NCBI GenBank assembly: GCA_023101885.1
Contig: JALPQD010000160.1
Span: 1,922,001 to 1,986,000 of the forward strand
DNA length: 64,000 nucleotides
Reading direction: 5' to 3'
Source of the DNA: Typhlomys cinereus
Lineage: Eukaryota > Chordata > Mammalia > Rodentia > Platacanthomyidae
The notes below the pieces were generated by a model. That model was not told where the DNA came from. It made no database searches and saw only the letters and a program-made list of their open reading frames with translations. Made by a program: the position numbers and the translations under genes. Below, in pieces: positions 21,401-33,115 of the stretch (within the stretch, counting starts at the first letter, position 1; each line of letters begins with the position of its first letter).

Positions 21401-21839
21401 CTGCTTTGCTCATCTTTTTATCTTCTGTAGACTTTGAAGTGGGCACATGGGCAGATCTCTGTAATAATGCAAAGTTAAGCAGTCCCTGCTCACCTCACCC
21501 TCCAGCCAGCTCCTCTGTGGGGCTCTGCATTGTTTTCCTGTCCCAGTCACCCCGGGCCAGGCACCAAAGCACCAAGAGCATTCATTCCCCGAGCCTCAGG
21601 CTTCCCGCATGGCCTTTCCCCAACTATGGCTTCAGTCCACTCCTCAAGTCCCTCTGCTTCCTGGGCAGCCTGGTACTTCCCTGTGGCTCCCCTGTGGCAC
21701 CCCTGTGGCACCCCTAGCCAGGACCTAGCTTTCCTCCTGTGAGCACAGCACATTTTTCACTTAAAGGCAGTTGTCCCTTGAGCTGTTGGCCGGTATTGCC
21801 AACTCTAAAATTAAATAGCACAACCTTCGCTTTAAAGCA

Positions 21840-21955
21840 GGGGGCAGCCAGCGCACACCTGTAATCTCAGCACTCAGGAGCTAAGGCAGGAGGGACAGGA
21901 GTTCATAAATTAGACACCAGTCTGAGCTACATCGTGGGACCCTGTCTCCACGCAG
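21840..21955 (+). mobile_element. B1-type SINE
   Basis: CACACCTGTAATCTCAGC, CTGAGCTACATCGTGGGACC, CTGTCTCC. Confidence 0.65.
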
Positions 21956-22074
21956 GCAAGCAGGCAGGCGGCAAGGTGGAGCAAAGACACTCATTCCAGG
22001 GGCACAAAGCCATGTAAGTAGATGGAATGCCGCAGGCTCCATGCTTTGGCTTTCTTTGAAAAGCACTGGCACTG

Positions 22075-22375
22075 AGCTGGGGAGAAAGCTGGGTGAATAA
22101 GGCAAGCGTGAGGGCTGTAGTTCTGATCCCTAGAACACAGGTAAAACTGCTTGGAATCCCAGTGCTCAAGAGGTGAAAGACAGGGGGTCCCCAGGCCAAG
22201 CAGGCTGGCCTAGCTGACGGGCAAGCGCTGCCCTAAAGGTGAGAGCGATGAAAGAAGACTGTTGCCAGCTTCTGGCCTCTACATACACATGCGCATAAAT
22301 GCACCCTCACACCCACATGTGCTTACACATGGGAACATGCATGCACACATGCGCACACACACATACACATAAGAA
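22075..22375 (+). mobile_element. tRNA/ID-headed composite SINE
   Basis: GAGCTGGGGAGAAAGCTGG head, TTCTGATCCCTAGAACAC, and the end TTCTGGCCTCTACATACAC followed by CA-rich tail. Confidence 0.55.
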
Positions 22376-22389
22376 ATGAAGCTCTTGAG

Positions 22390-22600
22390 CTGGGGAAATG
22401 GCTCAGGAATTAAACCCTCTACCACGGAAGCAGAAGGACCAGAACAGGACCCACATAAAAGACACCCGGTGGAAATAGCGGCCTGCAATTCCACCTGGAA
22501 AACCCCAGAGCACAGCAATAGGGAGGTAAAACAATCCAGGATGATTCTGTTGTCACCCTTGGACCTCCATAGGCACACGCACTCAAGCGACCTCTTGTAT

Positions 22601-22655
<55 letters not shown>

Positions 22656-22670
22656 GTATATATATATATA
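22390..22670 (+). mobile_element. tRNA-derived SINE with 54-bp (CA)n
   Basis: Flanked by AAGCTCTTGAG (22379-22389) and AAGCCCTTAAG (22671-22681), an 11-bp duplication with two changes. The tail is (CA)n at 22602-22654 then (TA)n. Confidence 0.85.
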
Positions 22671-22704
22671 AAGCCCTTAAGAGTAATGAGGCCATGCTCA
22701 GTGG

Positions 22705-22832
22705 GGTCTCACTAATTCACCCAGGTAGGTCTTGAATTCACTCTATAGTCCAGGCAGACCTTGAGTCTGCAATTCAACAGCTCAGTCGATTCAGTGCTGG
22801 GATTCTAGGCATGAGCCACCGTGCCCAGCTGA
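22705..22832 (-). mobile_element. B1 SINE
   Basis: TTCACCCAGGTAGGTCTTG, GTGCTGGGATTCTAGGCATG, GCCACCGTGCCCAGC. Confidence 0.7.
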
Positions 22833-23436
22833 GAGAGCTCTTTGTTCTATCTGTTCCTTGGCCTCTGTAAGGCAGGGAAGGGAAGAGCCATTTTCCCAGT
22901 TCTGGTGTATTATCCTTCTGCTGCTCTCTGCAGCCGGAGACAAGGCAGGCAGAGGGTGGGCTGGGCTTAGACGCTTAGGAAGGACAGGACGGGGCTAAGG
23001 GTCCTCAACAGACTGCTGCACTGAGCAGCCATAGAAAGCTTCTGGAGACAGATGACTCCAGCCCTCTCTTCCTCCCCCCAGCAACCCACCCTGCTACATG
23101 CTGTTTGAGCTCATTAGACAGAGAAATGCTTCCCAGAAGCCCTCTGTCTGAATCCCCTCCACTTCCCGGTTTCCATTCATCTGGCAGCTGCTCCTTGCAG
23201 ACACCACTGGCTGGTGGGCGACACAGATGGCACCTTTGTGCCCTTCCCACAGCTGCTCTGGGAAGAAGTTGTGCCCCTTCATCTTCACAGCCAGGAAATG
23301 ACTTAGGACGCTCAATTCCACAATTATCAGTTTGACAAGCTTTGAAAAATGACGATTTCCTATGCCTTTGACTAGTAGGACCCACCCCAGAAGTCTAGCC
23401 CCACTCAAAGCCTTCCCCAGTGCCCCCTCAGCCTCC

Positions 23437-23560
23437 CAAATCTTGTCTGGTGGCTCGTGCCTGTAATCGCAGCCCTTGGGAGGCAGGGCATCACTTCGAG
23501 CTTGAATCCAGTCTTTGCCACATAGTAAATTCCAAGTGAGCTGGGCCACAGAATGAGGTC
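23437..23560 (+). mobile_element. B1-type SINE
   Basis: GTGGCTCGTGCCTGTAATCG, CTTGGGAGGCAGG, GCTGGGCCACAGAATGAGG. Confidence 0.6.
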
Positions 23561-23667
23561 CCGTGTCAACAGTGATCATCATAACGATTATGATCGCTAT
23601 TGCTATAATAACTGTAGTGATTATGATTATTAATAAACCAGACTGTTGGTTTCTTGGAATTTGTTCA

Positions 23668-23790
23668 TTTGTTTTGCTTTGTTTTGGAGACAGAATCTCT
23701 CTGTGTAGATCAGGCTGATCCCAGCTCATGACCTTCTCGCCTCAACCTCTAGAGTGCTGAGACTACAGAGAGACACCACTATGCCTGGCC
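23668..23790 (-). mobile_element. B1 SINE
   Basis: GAGACAGAATCTCTCTGTG, TAGATCAGGCTGATCCC, AGAGTGCTGAGACTACAG, CCACTATGCCTGGCC. Confidence 0.75.
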
Positions 23791-23898
23791 TCAAAATCCA
23801 CCCATCGAGGAAAAATAACTTTTATATAATTATTCCTTTAGAGGCAGAAGGCTTAATATATACCTACAAATATGACATCAGCTATATATATGTATTTA

Positions 23899-23934
23899 TT
23901 TTTGTCATATATATACATATATATGTGACAAAAA
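23899..23934. repeat. AT-rich inverted repeat
   Basis: TTTTTGTCA (23899-23907) and TGACAAAAA (23926-23934) are perfect inverses around an alternating TA core with one CA step, so nearly the whole 36 bp can fold on itself. Confidence 0.85.
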
Positions 23935-24384
23935 ATAAAGGTTCTTTTTCCACCAAAACCAAAAACACATGAGAAGATTATTTTAGAATCCCACAGACTG
24001 TAAATACTAAATATAACTGGGTGGGTGAGTAGAGTCGGGTGAGGGACAGAATGTAGGTGTGGGAAAGAACTAAGGACAGCAAAGGACACCTGTTGTTGAA
24101 TAGTCACCAGGGCTCCACACTCTAAGGTTAGGTTGTGTCACTTGCACAGAACTAGACTCTATTTCTCACTACACAGCTGTCATCTGCACCTCACTAACCT
24201 GTGGGTACAAGTTCATTGTGTAGACAAACCAGGCTTTGAAGTTGGGTTTATTCAGGACATAGCTTTGCTTCTGTCAGGTGGCCCAGGTAGAGGGTATTCA
24301 GTGGGGATGTGTCATGTTGAAGCTGTAGGGGGCATTTTTGAAAGGTTAAAGGTTGCTTGGACCCATTCTTTAGAATGCTACTGG

Positions 24385-24630
24385 AGGGCTGGAGAGATGG
24401 CTCGCTGGTACTCAAGCAAAAGGACTGGAGCCCGGATTCCAAGCTCCCACATTAAGTGTGTGGGTTTGGAGGGTGTGGTGGCGGTGGTGCTTGCCAGACT
24501 GGCCCTGTGGGTGAGCTCTGGGTTTGAGTAGAGACACCATCTCCAAAAGAATGATCAAGGATGATTCCTGTTATCACCTCAGGCCTCCAAACATGCATGC
24601 ACACATGTGAACATGCATGTAATAACCCCC
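24385..24630 (+). mobile_element. tRNA-derived SINE variant
   Basis: GAGGGCTGGAGAGATGGCTC head and AATGATCAAGGATGATTCC, with a divergent middle rich in GTGGTGG. Confidence 0.6.
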
Positions 24631-25142
24631 TCCCTACATACACATGAAAATGGAGGGAAAATGGAGGAGGGGGGAGATGCTACTAGAAAAACATTGCTTC
24701 CTTTATAACTTTATTATTGATATGTGCATTAGTGGTTTAACCTCTCTGCTTCTACAGACAGAAGTACCTTCCTGGAACGAAGCTCCATGTAGGGTAACTA
24801 GCAACCCACTGTTCTGGGCTGGCTGGGGACTTCGTGGTTTTAGCCCTAAAAACTCCATGTCTTGGGAGACTTCAGTCATCAGCTGAGACTACAGAGAGAC
24901 ACCACTATGTTCTGAGTGAAATGGTGGTCCTCTGAGAACACTCATCTGGAGACTAGGACATGGCAAAAGGGACTTTGCTGCTGTTGTTTAAAGATCTTGG
25001 GATGAGGAAAATGTCTCATGTTTTTTTTTTTTTTTAAATCTGGGCAGGCCCAGAACCATTCTAAAGGACAAGGGGGAGTCAGAGACAGAAGTGTGACAAT
25101 AGAAGCAGAGATAAGAAAGACAGAGGAAGGGAGCAGGAGACG

Positions 25143-25269
25143 CTGGAGCCTGGACCTTCCACGCGTGGGAGATGCTGTGTGTGGCTGGAGCCTGGACCTT
25201 CCACGTGGGAGATGCTGTGTTTGGCTGGAGCCTGGACCTTCCACGCGTGGGAGATGCTGTGTGTGGCTG
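25143..25269 (+). repeat. Minisatellite, three ~42-bp units
   Basis: Units start at 25143, 25185 and 25225 with CTGGAGCCTGGACCTTCC. The middle unit lacks two bases (ACGTGG for ACGCGTGG). The units are otherwise nearly identical. Confidence 0.95.
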
Positions 25270-25649
25270 GCAATGCAAACAGTGAGAGAACTCGACAAGG
25301 ATTGCAAGCAATGCATCCGCACTGCTTTCAAGCAAGTATGCCTTTGGTCACTGATTACAGTAACAGTAACACTCTAACGCACAGAACTGGCCACACTGGC
25401 CCTCCTTCAAGCAGAATGCACGGTGACCAGCGAGCCCTCGTGAACCGTGAACAAGCCCCAGCTGCTGCAGGAGTGGAGCAAGGAGGTTGCCCATCGAAAA
25501 TAGCGCGTGTGATGCTTCCAGGGACACAGTTTTAGAATGCTTGCACTGTTATGAATGTTCCTTTAAAAAAAGCCTCTCAAACTAAAGAAAATCATGATGA
25601 TCCATCAGCACCCCCAAATAAAACCTTTGTATTTTCTTAAGACACTTAT

Positions 25650-25765
25650 AGACTCTGGGTTTGAATCCTGTCTCCAGCATCACTAGCTAGGGTACCTTGG
25701 GTTATCTAACTAATTACTCAATTGCTTTGACTGCCTACTCATCTCTAGGCTGAGTTTTGAGATAA
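25650..25765 (+). mobile_element. MIR-like ancient SINE
   Basis: GGGTTTGAATCCTGTCTCC and a TACCTTGGGTTATCTAAC-like core in MIR order. Confidence 0.5.
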
Positions 25766-25769
25766 AAGA

Positions 25770-25998
25770 AAGAGCTTGGGCTGCAGAGATGACTCAGGGC
25801 TTAAGACTCTGGCTCACAGAGTTCAGATCCCAGGTTCCATGTAAAAATGCAGGGCTGGAATGGCAGTGGCCTGCACTTCCAGCAGGATGGAGCCTGGAAA
25901 ATCCCAGAGCAAAGCAAAAAGGAGATAGAAGCAATCCAGGATGCTTCCTGAAGTTACCCTTGGTCCTCACAGGAACACACACAGCACTCTCTTGATAG

Positions 25999-26043
<45 letters not shown>

Positions 26044-26055
26044 ACACACACACTC
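25770..26055 (+). mobile_element. tRNA-derived SINE with (CT)(CA) tail
   Basis: GGCTGCAGAGATGACTCAGG, GAAAATCCCAGAGCAAAGC, GCAATCCAGGATGCTTCC, then (CT)n and (CA)n at 26002-26052. Confidence 0.85.
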
Positions 26056-26659
26056 ACTCACAACATGGCATGAGAATCCCTGCTCTCTTTGCACCCCCTG
26101 CTCATCAATCAATAAATAAAAAATATTTTTAAATATGCAGGCTTTGCCCATGTTAGAGTATTAATTCGCAGAAGCTTTGCAAAACTTCTTCACAATCCCC
26201 AAGAGGTGTTTGTCCTGGTTCTCCTTGCCTCTTCCGTCAGCCTGCCCACCACTGAGGCCACAGCCTAGACAGCTGGTGTCCCCCCCTGGAATCGGGTCGC
26301 CACCTGCTACGACAGAGGCCAGATTCTGAACAGACCTGCTCTTCGCTTTTCTTCACGTGCAAGTAAACAAAGGATTCTGAGTAACGTCAGGCTGGTCCTG
26401 TGGGGATGGTGAGGAGCTACCCTTGGGCAGACTGGCAGACTATGGGCTGTGTACAGATGATAGATGGGTGAGGGAGCCCAGGGCAACAGTGGGCGGGGCT
26501 GTTCTGAAAGGTCTCATTTGTCTCCCGAAAATCTCAGGAGCTCAGGAGCTTAGCCAGGAGACATCACTGGGGGACAGCGCTAGAATGGCCTTTAGGGTTA
26601 CGGCGTGGAAGAAGACACCACTGCTGCAGCATGACGGAGCACAATTTAAAAACTGACAT

Positions 26660-27200
26660 TAATGAGAGGCAGTGAGGATGCAAGGGAGTGTGTGTGCCGA
26701 CACTTGGTTTGTGGGAGGACTAATTGATAGGAAAGAAATATAGCAGCCAACATCTATCAAAGTGACTAACAGGCACAACCTTTGACTGGAGATTCTACTT
26801 CCCAGAAGCTATATACAAAACAAAACAAAAAAAATGATGCATATGCATAGAGATAGATTCAAGAAGATGTTTTACTTCAGGCATTATTTGTAATAACAGA
26901 CATTATTTGTAAAACTATAGAACAAACAAAATAAAAGTCAAAATAAATAAGAAACACAGTTTACACATTATGTTGCATGTAACTGAAGGAATACTATGCA
27001 TCCATTAAAAAGAAGGAGGTAGATCTCTCTGCTCTGATAATGGAAGGGCTTCAAGACATATTTTCAGATAGAGAAGTAAAAAACGTTAAGTCACAGAACA
27101 ATAATATAGCAAGGATTTAGACAAAACTGTATTAATATAAAGTGACTTCAGATAGATATAGAGTAGTGAAGAAAATAAAACAAGGAGATGAGGGAGAGGT
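26660..27200 (+). mobile_element. Old L1 ORF2 3' fragment
   Basis: GGAATACTATGCATCCATTA, TTATTTGTAATAACAGACA and GAAGGGCTTCAAGACATA occur in the order of the ORF2 C-terminus of older mammalian L1s; many stops. Confidence 0.6.
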
Positions 27201-27654
27201 TGAGTGGCCTGGGTGTGCCACTCTGACCCCATGGGGACCAGAAGGGAGGGTGTGGGGGTGTGGCAGGGCGGGAAAGTAGCTGACCGTCCCTGGAGGGACA
27301 GCCTGGCTGGGAAAACAAGTTGGTGTGAGACTGGAAGACCGGGTGGCAAGGAAGTTCGGGGTTGTAGTTGTGAGTCTTTACTGCATTTGGAGGAAGAACT
27401 GAAAGGGGGGCGATCTGAGTTACGCTTCTAGAAATGACTTGTTAGGAACTAAGGGCAGCAGCCGTGAGAACAATCAGATGATTGCAAGTGACCAAGTCAC
27501 ACAGCTGAGCCACGCCTTCTGATCTCCCGCCTCGGGCCTCTCAGCTCTGAACTGGACACTTCACTGTGCACCTTACAGGAGCGGATAATAAGAGAGTACT
27601 CTTAAACATAAGCAGGCCTATGCCCTGCATCGAATAGAACAATCCTATAGTTGA

Positions 27655-27835
27655 GAATCAGGCACAGGCTACACACCTGTAATCGCAGCGCTGGGGAGGC
27701 GCAGGCAGGAGGATTTCAGCAGTATTAGCTGTCAGCCTGACGCCTAGGATGCAACCTCTAGGCCCACCTGAGAGGGGCTCTCTAGGTTTCTCTGACCTTG
27801 TTTGCACAGTGAGCTCTAGACAGCCAGGGCTACCA
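27655..27835 (+). mobile_element. B1-type SINE with inserted LTR-like fragment
   Basis: CACACCTGTAATCGCAGC and GCAGGCAGGAGG at the left; CAGTGAGCTCTAGACAGCC at the right. About 65 bp between (AGCTGTCAGCCTGACGCC onward) resembles the GTCAACTTGAC-type LTR end. Confidence 0.55.
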
Positions 27836-28215
27836 TTTTAGTTTCATTACATGTTGCTGTAGTAAAATACTTAACCCGAGTACCTTGAGGGAAAAGAATT
27901 TAATTCCAGCTCACAATCATGGCAGGAAGTCCCAACAGCAAGAGCGGAGGAAGTTCACATCACAGCACATCAACAGTCAAGAGAAGAAAGCCAGGGATAA
28001 ATGTAGGCTTGCTTGGTTGCTTACTCTCTCCAGCATTATTTGTACAGCCCCCAGACCACCTGCTCGGGGAATGGGCTCACCTATAATGGGCTGGATCTTG
28101 ATACATCCATTATTGCAATCCAGAGAATCTCTACAGGTATGCCCAGAGGCCAACCTAGAGAACCCCTCTCAGTGGATCCAGGGGTCTGCCCCCTAGGCAT
28201 CAGGTTGACAGCTAA
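27836..28215 (-). mobile_element. Rodent LTR-like repeat, antisense
   Basis: TTACATGTTGCTGTAGTAAA, TTAATTCCAGCTCACAATC, AGACCACCTGCTCGGGG, and CATCAGGTTGACAGC at the end. Confidence 0.6.
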
Positions 28216-28220
28216 TACTA

Positions 28221-28313
28221 ACCATCCCAGCAAGAACCTGCCCCCACACCTACCATCCCAGCAAGAACCTGCCCCCACACCTACCATCCCAGCAAGAACT
28301 TGCCCCCACACCT
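28221..28313 (+). repeat. Minisatellite, three 31-bp units
   Basis: ACCATCCCAGCAAGAACCTG starts at 28221, 28252 and 28283. The third unit has one C-to-T change. It begins directly after the LTR-like repeat end. Confidence 0.95.
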
Positions 28314-29156
28314 ACCAAGAAACAAGATATTGTACCATAGTGGTATCATAGATATCACAGTTTATGTAAACTTACACAGCCACGAAACTGCCTAAAGATG
28401 CATTCTTTAGAATGTGTCCACACTAAATGACATATGATTGCATGCAAATAGTATTTAATTCTGTTACAGCTCATTAATGACCCAGACTGTCTGGTTATGA
28501 TTGCATGTGACCGTGGGTGAGTTCTAGTTGCAAAACAAGACAATTAATGCCACAACCCAGTGTTTCAGGGAGAATTATGAAATAAGAAGCAAGACTGTCT
28601 CCCTAAGCTCAGAAGGTAAGAGGACACCCCAGGATTTTGACAACCTGCACGGCATCCACAAACAAGGAGTATGTCCTCTATTCTCCTGCTCTTCAGTGAG
28701 ATACGTGTGCTGCCCCAGGCTTCTATGACTTTATTTTCATTCATTTTTAAGTTAAAGTTTGCAGAAGACCAGACATTATGTATTACGTATTCCAATTTAA
28801 AGCATCGCAAATACCTTCTCTCAGGTGACCCTTAGCAATTTCCTAAGACTGTAGACTAGTCATCTGGGGCCTGGTGATCAGGGACATTGGCCTCCCGTAG
28901 TGCTGCACAGCTTTGCTCTTGCAGCATGAAAGATGAAGGTCTTCACTTTTTGCCTAAAGGCAGTTTTAATTGAAGAAGAGAAAGACAGAAGGTGAATCTG
29001 GAAAAGCAACTTGAGCAGGCTCAGCAGACTGCTGCACATTCTTAGGATGCCTTTTTTCCTGATTAGAAAGACTCAGGCGGAGACCTGACAGACTAACTCT
29101 TTGTATGTCCTCGGGCTTCCGGTGAGTCCAGCGCTGCTTGCGAAAACTGTCTTGCA

Positions 29157-29745
29157 CGAAGCCAGGCGTGGTGGTGCATGCCTGTAATTCCAGCATTTAG
29201 GAGACTGAGGCAGGGGGATACTTGTGACTTTTTCCAACCTGGTCCGCACAGTGAGGTTAGGATTAGCCTGGGGCTGCCGGGACAGTGTCAGCTGTCAACT
29301 TGACACTTCAGAGATGAGCTTTTGGATACATCTATGAGGAATTACTTCATTGAGGCAGACCTCTGAGCTAAGCTGGAGAAGATCGCCTTAATTGCTTAAT
29401 GGATGTGTGAAGACCCAGCGCATATGGATGGGATCATCTCTACACAGGTGGATACAATAAATGGAGAGAGCTAATTAGCATTTTTTGGCAAAACATGGCA
29501 AGCGGGCAAGCTAGCATGGAGAATTGGTTCTTACTCCTCTGCTCTTGCTGTGGATGTGATGTGGCTGATTCTTTTGGCTCCAGATGCCAGTGCGCCTGCC
29601 CTGCCGTGACTGATGGTAGCTTGGCATCCCAAACGGAAATAAAATCCCCTTCTTCCCCGAAATGTTTGGGTCAAGTATTTTTGGCAGCAAAGAATTCGTG
29701 AAACTACACAGCTACAGAGTGAGACCCTGTCCCCAAAGTTGGCCA
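29157..29745 (+). mobile_element. B1 SINE split by an LTR-like element
   Basis: Left part 29157-29285 (GCCAGGCGTGGTGGTGCATG, CTGTAATTCCAGCATTTAGG) and tail 29707-29745 (CAGCTACAGAGTGAGACCC). Confidence 0.75.
29286..29706 (+). mobile_element. Rodent LTR-like repeat inside B1
   Basis: TGTCAGCTGTCAACTTGACA start, GGAAATAAAATCCCC signal region, AAGTATTTTTGGCAGC end. Confidence 0.65.
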
Positions 29746-29842
29746 AACCAAAACAACAACAACAAAAAGCTTGTATGAACAAGCGGAGCAGAGTACACCT
29801 AATCCCACAGCGCTTGGATGCTGCAACCATCACCCAGTGCTC

Positions 29843-29930
29843 TGGATGTAGCTCAGGGGCGGAGCATATGCCCAGCCCACGCAAGACCCTGCGTCAAGCC
29901 CCACCATTGGAAAACAAACGAAAGAGCCAC
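29843..29930 (+). mobile_element. ID-type SINE
   Basis: GATGTAGCTCAGGGGCGGAG and CAAGACCCTGCGTCAAGCCC are a diverged ID core (tRNA-Ala/BC1-like). Confidence 0.6.
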
Positions 29931-31240
29931 AGTACTCCTTGGCTTCCAGAATGCCTCACAACTCAAATCCCAGCTACCTTGTCTCCTTCCTACACTTACC
30001 AGTTTGAATCCAAAGCCGCACCTCCCCCCAAGCCTACCAGGCTCCGCCCACCTGCAGTACTTTCCTAAGAAGACCAGAAAGACCACCTTCATAAAGAGGT
30101 TTTTAGAACCAGCATTCTTAGCCAGGGTTGATGTCCTTTCTTAGGCAACATCTGGAGAGATTTTTGGGGGTGCCACCTTGAGGTGGGTAAGTCCTGACAT
30201 GTCTCAGGTGGAGGCCACGGATGTTGCTCAGAACCTATAATGTCACACATACATTGTGGGCGAGTCGGCCCCACAATAAAAAGAATTATTCGAGGTGGGC
30301 CTGGGGTGGCGAGCCTCAATGTCAACTATAAATACACGATTAATAAATAAAAGCAACGTACTTTTAAAAATCTGTTCCCATATGTCCATATTGCTGTCAA
30401 AAACTATAGAATATTTTGGACTAGTATCCCCTACTGGACTCCACAAACTAGACTAAGTCAAGTTGCTGAAGTCCCATCACTACGCTGAAACCAGGCTGCT
30501 CATCTGGCCTGAGAAACACATCTGCACATGTTCCCAACAACCCCTTTCACTGGGGACGAACTTCTCTCTGCCTTAATCTCAGAGCAGAGAAAGAAATGTG
30601 AAGGATTCTGATGCGGATCGATCAACTTTGTTTCCATCCATCACTCAAGTCTCCTTGCATTATAAGGAAAGGAACTTTGAAATGACCAGCTTTTTATTTT
30701 ATTTTATTTTATTTTTTACTTCTGGCTTCTACTTCTTTCCATCCCTCTCCTGCTGCCTCTGCTGGGCTCATCCAAACACTTATTCTAGTTTATGGAACAA
30801 AGAGTTGCCGAGCTGTAGAATCAAAAGCCATTTAAGATTCTAAATTGAGCAAACCTGTTCCAGATCCAGAAAGCGAGACTCCACTGCAAGGTACAAAGGA
30901 CTCTAACAACACAGACGGCAGAATTGTGCCCTGGGAGGATGGAAACCAAGGTACCTGGGATTTCGTAGTGTGCCAAACTAGCCCCGCCCCCTTTTCTTTT
31001 CTAGCTCAAGGGAGTACTAGTGGAAAAAGTGACAAGTCAAGTACGAGGAAGATAAATGATCTACTTCCAAGCCACCCAAGAGTATTGTGGGAACTTAGCA
31101 CTAGGTTTAGCCTTTGTGCTTGTGGGAAGACCCCCCAGGCTAGAGCAATCTCCCCCTGTTTCTCCCTGTCTGCTGCCTCATCTGTGCACAAGTCAAATTC
31201 TAATGGGGGTGGGAATGTGGTGGGAGGATTTCTCACCTCA
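29931..31240. other. Unique intronic sequence
   Basis: Holds a short TTTTA repeat at 30691-30718 and a 137-codon frame (30845-31258) without recognisable motifs. Otherwise nothing seen. Confidence 0.5.
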
Positions 31241-31254
31241 AAAATCCCCCAGAC

Positions 31255-31525
31255 CTAGGCTGGAGAGATAGCTCAAAGGCTAAACCTCTGCCTCAAAAGC
31301 AGAAGGATCTAATCCAGATCCTGGATCCCATGAAAAAATGCCGGGCTGAAATAGCGATGACCTGCACTTCCGGCGCTGGGAAGCAGAGACCGTCCCAGAG
31401 CAAAGCAGAAAGACGGTAGAAGTATCCGGGATGATTCCCAAGGTCACTTTTAGTCCTCCAAAGGGACACACAGTGCGCACACACACACACACATACACAC
31501 ACACAAATAAATGAATGAACAAAAA
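31255..31525 (+). mobile_element. tRNA-derived SINE with 14-bp target duplication
   Basis: Flanked by AAAATCCCCCAGAC (31241-31254) and AAAATCACCCAGAC (31526-31539). Full body from GCTGGAGAGATAGCTC to a CA/AATGA tail. Confidence 0.9.
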
Positions 31526-32036
31526 AAAATCACCCAGACGAGAAAAAGGAATCGTTTCTGTGGCCAATAATAAGAGTGTGTGTGTGGCTTTTAGCACTGG
31601 CATTTGGGGGAATTCTTGGATGAAAATCAAAGGGAGACCCTTTCTCCTAGCAAGTCCTAATTAATTAATTAATTGGTTCTTTATGAAGAGCTGTAAGGGA
31701 ATTATTAAGACCAGCAGCAGCGAAAGGATTTTCAAGCAGTCTTGTGTTTTCTAGATCCAAAATACCATTCCATAATAACCAGGCAAGAGGCAGCGTGCTG
31801 CCTTCTCCCTACTCTGTGGCAAGGGCTTCTTTCTCTTGGAAGTTCAAACAGCAGGAACCTCTGTGCACTTCCTGCAGGGGTGGACAAAGAGGCTCTCCCC
31901 AGCCAATCTGCAGGCAGGACCTCCTCTGTCTCTCAGGGGGAGTCCGCTTTATTACCGGGATGATTGACAGCTGTGAAATCTATTAATAGTTACTTTTCCC
32001 CTGCCCAAGAAACGAGTTACGTAATTCATCTCACAC

Positions 32037-32164
<128 letters not shown>

Positions 32165-32239
32165 CAACATTCTGGCCAATTTAGCAACAATACACTTAAG
32201 AGATTTATAAACATCGACTAATATAAAGGAGCAAAAAAT

Positions 32240-32362
32240 CTTTCCTCACTCTGCAGGCTGCCCTGGAACTCACTGTGTAGCTCAGGTTGTTCTCAAACTT
32301 GCGGCCATCCTGTGCCTTGGTCTCCCGAATGCTGGGATTGCAGGTGTGCCCCGCCATGCCTG
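32240..32362 (-). mobile_element. B1 SINE
   Basis: CCCTGGAACTCACTGTGTAG, CTCAGGTTGTTCTCAAAC, GCTGGGATTGCAGGTGTGCC. Confidence 0.75.
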
Positions 32363-32399
32363 GATCTCTACACTGGAGATCAGTTGTTTTTGTTGTTAT

Positions 32400-32812
32400 T
32401 GATAGATCCGGAACCAGACCTCAAAACCAGAGACCCCATCTGATAAATCTGAGATCAGAAACAGATCTCGAGGCAGACACCACCAAGATTGTTAATAGGA
32501 TCTGATAAGGAAAACAGATAATCGGACAGACTCCTGGTTATTCTGGGACAGGATGGAACCAACTGGCCAAACAGAAATTCCTTCCCCCTGCACTCCAATG
32601 GTTAAAAGCTTGCACCCCTGACTCCAAGGCAGTAGTAATTTCCATCTCCAGGGGAAACTGCTGCTCCCTCGCTGAAGTTCTAGAGGAGCTCCCGAGTAAA
32701 CTTCAGTCTTTGAACAAAACTCGTGTTCATGTTCTATCTCCTGTCCCCTTTCCTCCTCCTCCTCCTCTTCCTCCTCGTCTTCCTCCTCCTCCTCTTCCTT
32801 CTCTTTCTAACA
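32400..32812 (+). mobile_element. Pyrimidine-ended solo LTR, copy 2
   Basis: Same family as 15663-16064 and 52686-53063. It starts TGATAGATCCGGAACC and ends CTTTCTAACA, with AGTAAACTTCAG in place of AATAAA and a ~60-bp CTC/CTT tract near the end. The flanks GTTAT (32395-32399) and ATTAT (32813-32817) agree at four of five bases. It lies between two minus-strand B1 SINEs. Confidence 0.8.
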
Positions 32813-32824
32813 ATTATTACAGAG

Positions 32825-32937
32825 AGGAAGAGGCACAGAATGTTGCCCCAGGCCGGCCTTGAATATACTGTCCTCCTGCCTCAACGACCAAATCCCTGGA
32901 ATTGCAGATGTGCCCCGCCACACCTAGCTATACTTTT
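32825..32937 (-). mobile_element. B1 SINE
   Basis: AGGCCGGCCTTGAATATAC, GGAATTGCAGATGTGCCCC, CCACACCTAGC. Confidence 0.7.
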
Positions 32938-32999
32938 AGGGGTTATTATTATTATTATTAGTTTTCGAATTTTCTTTTTAAAATTTTTGTTGACTTACT

Positions 33000-33115
33000 T
33001 ATGATTATTGCATGTAGATGTGCGTGTGTGAACATGGAAAACAGAGAAGAGCTTTGTGGAGTTGGTTCTCTCCTTCCACCTTTATATGGCTCCAGGGGAT
33101 GGAACTTGGGTGGTT
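33000..33115 (-). mobile_element. B3-type SINE fragment
   Basis: GTGGAGTTGGTTCTCTCC, TTCCACCTTTATATGGCTCC, GGAACTTGGGTGG. Confidence 0.6.

Noticed and set aside
25143..28313. Spaced repeats as a CRISPR array
   Set aside because: Units are tandem minisatellites without unique spacers in a mammalian intron.
28330..28520. Possible ancient mammal-wide repeat (TTCTTTAGAATGTGTCC region)
   Set aside because: Resembles a known interspersed repeat but I could not assign the family; too weak to list.
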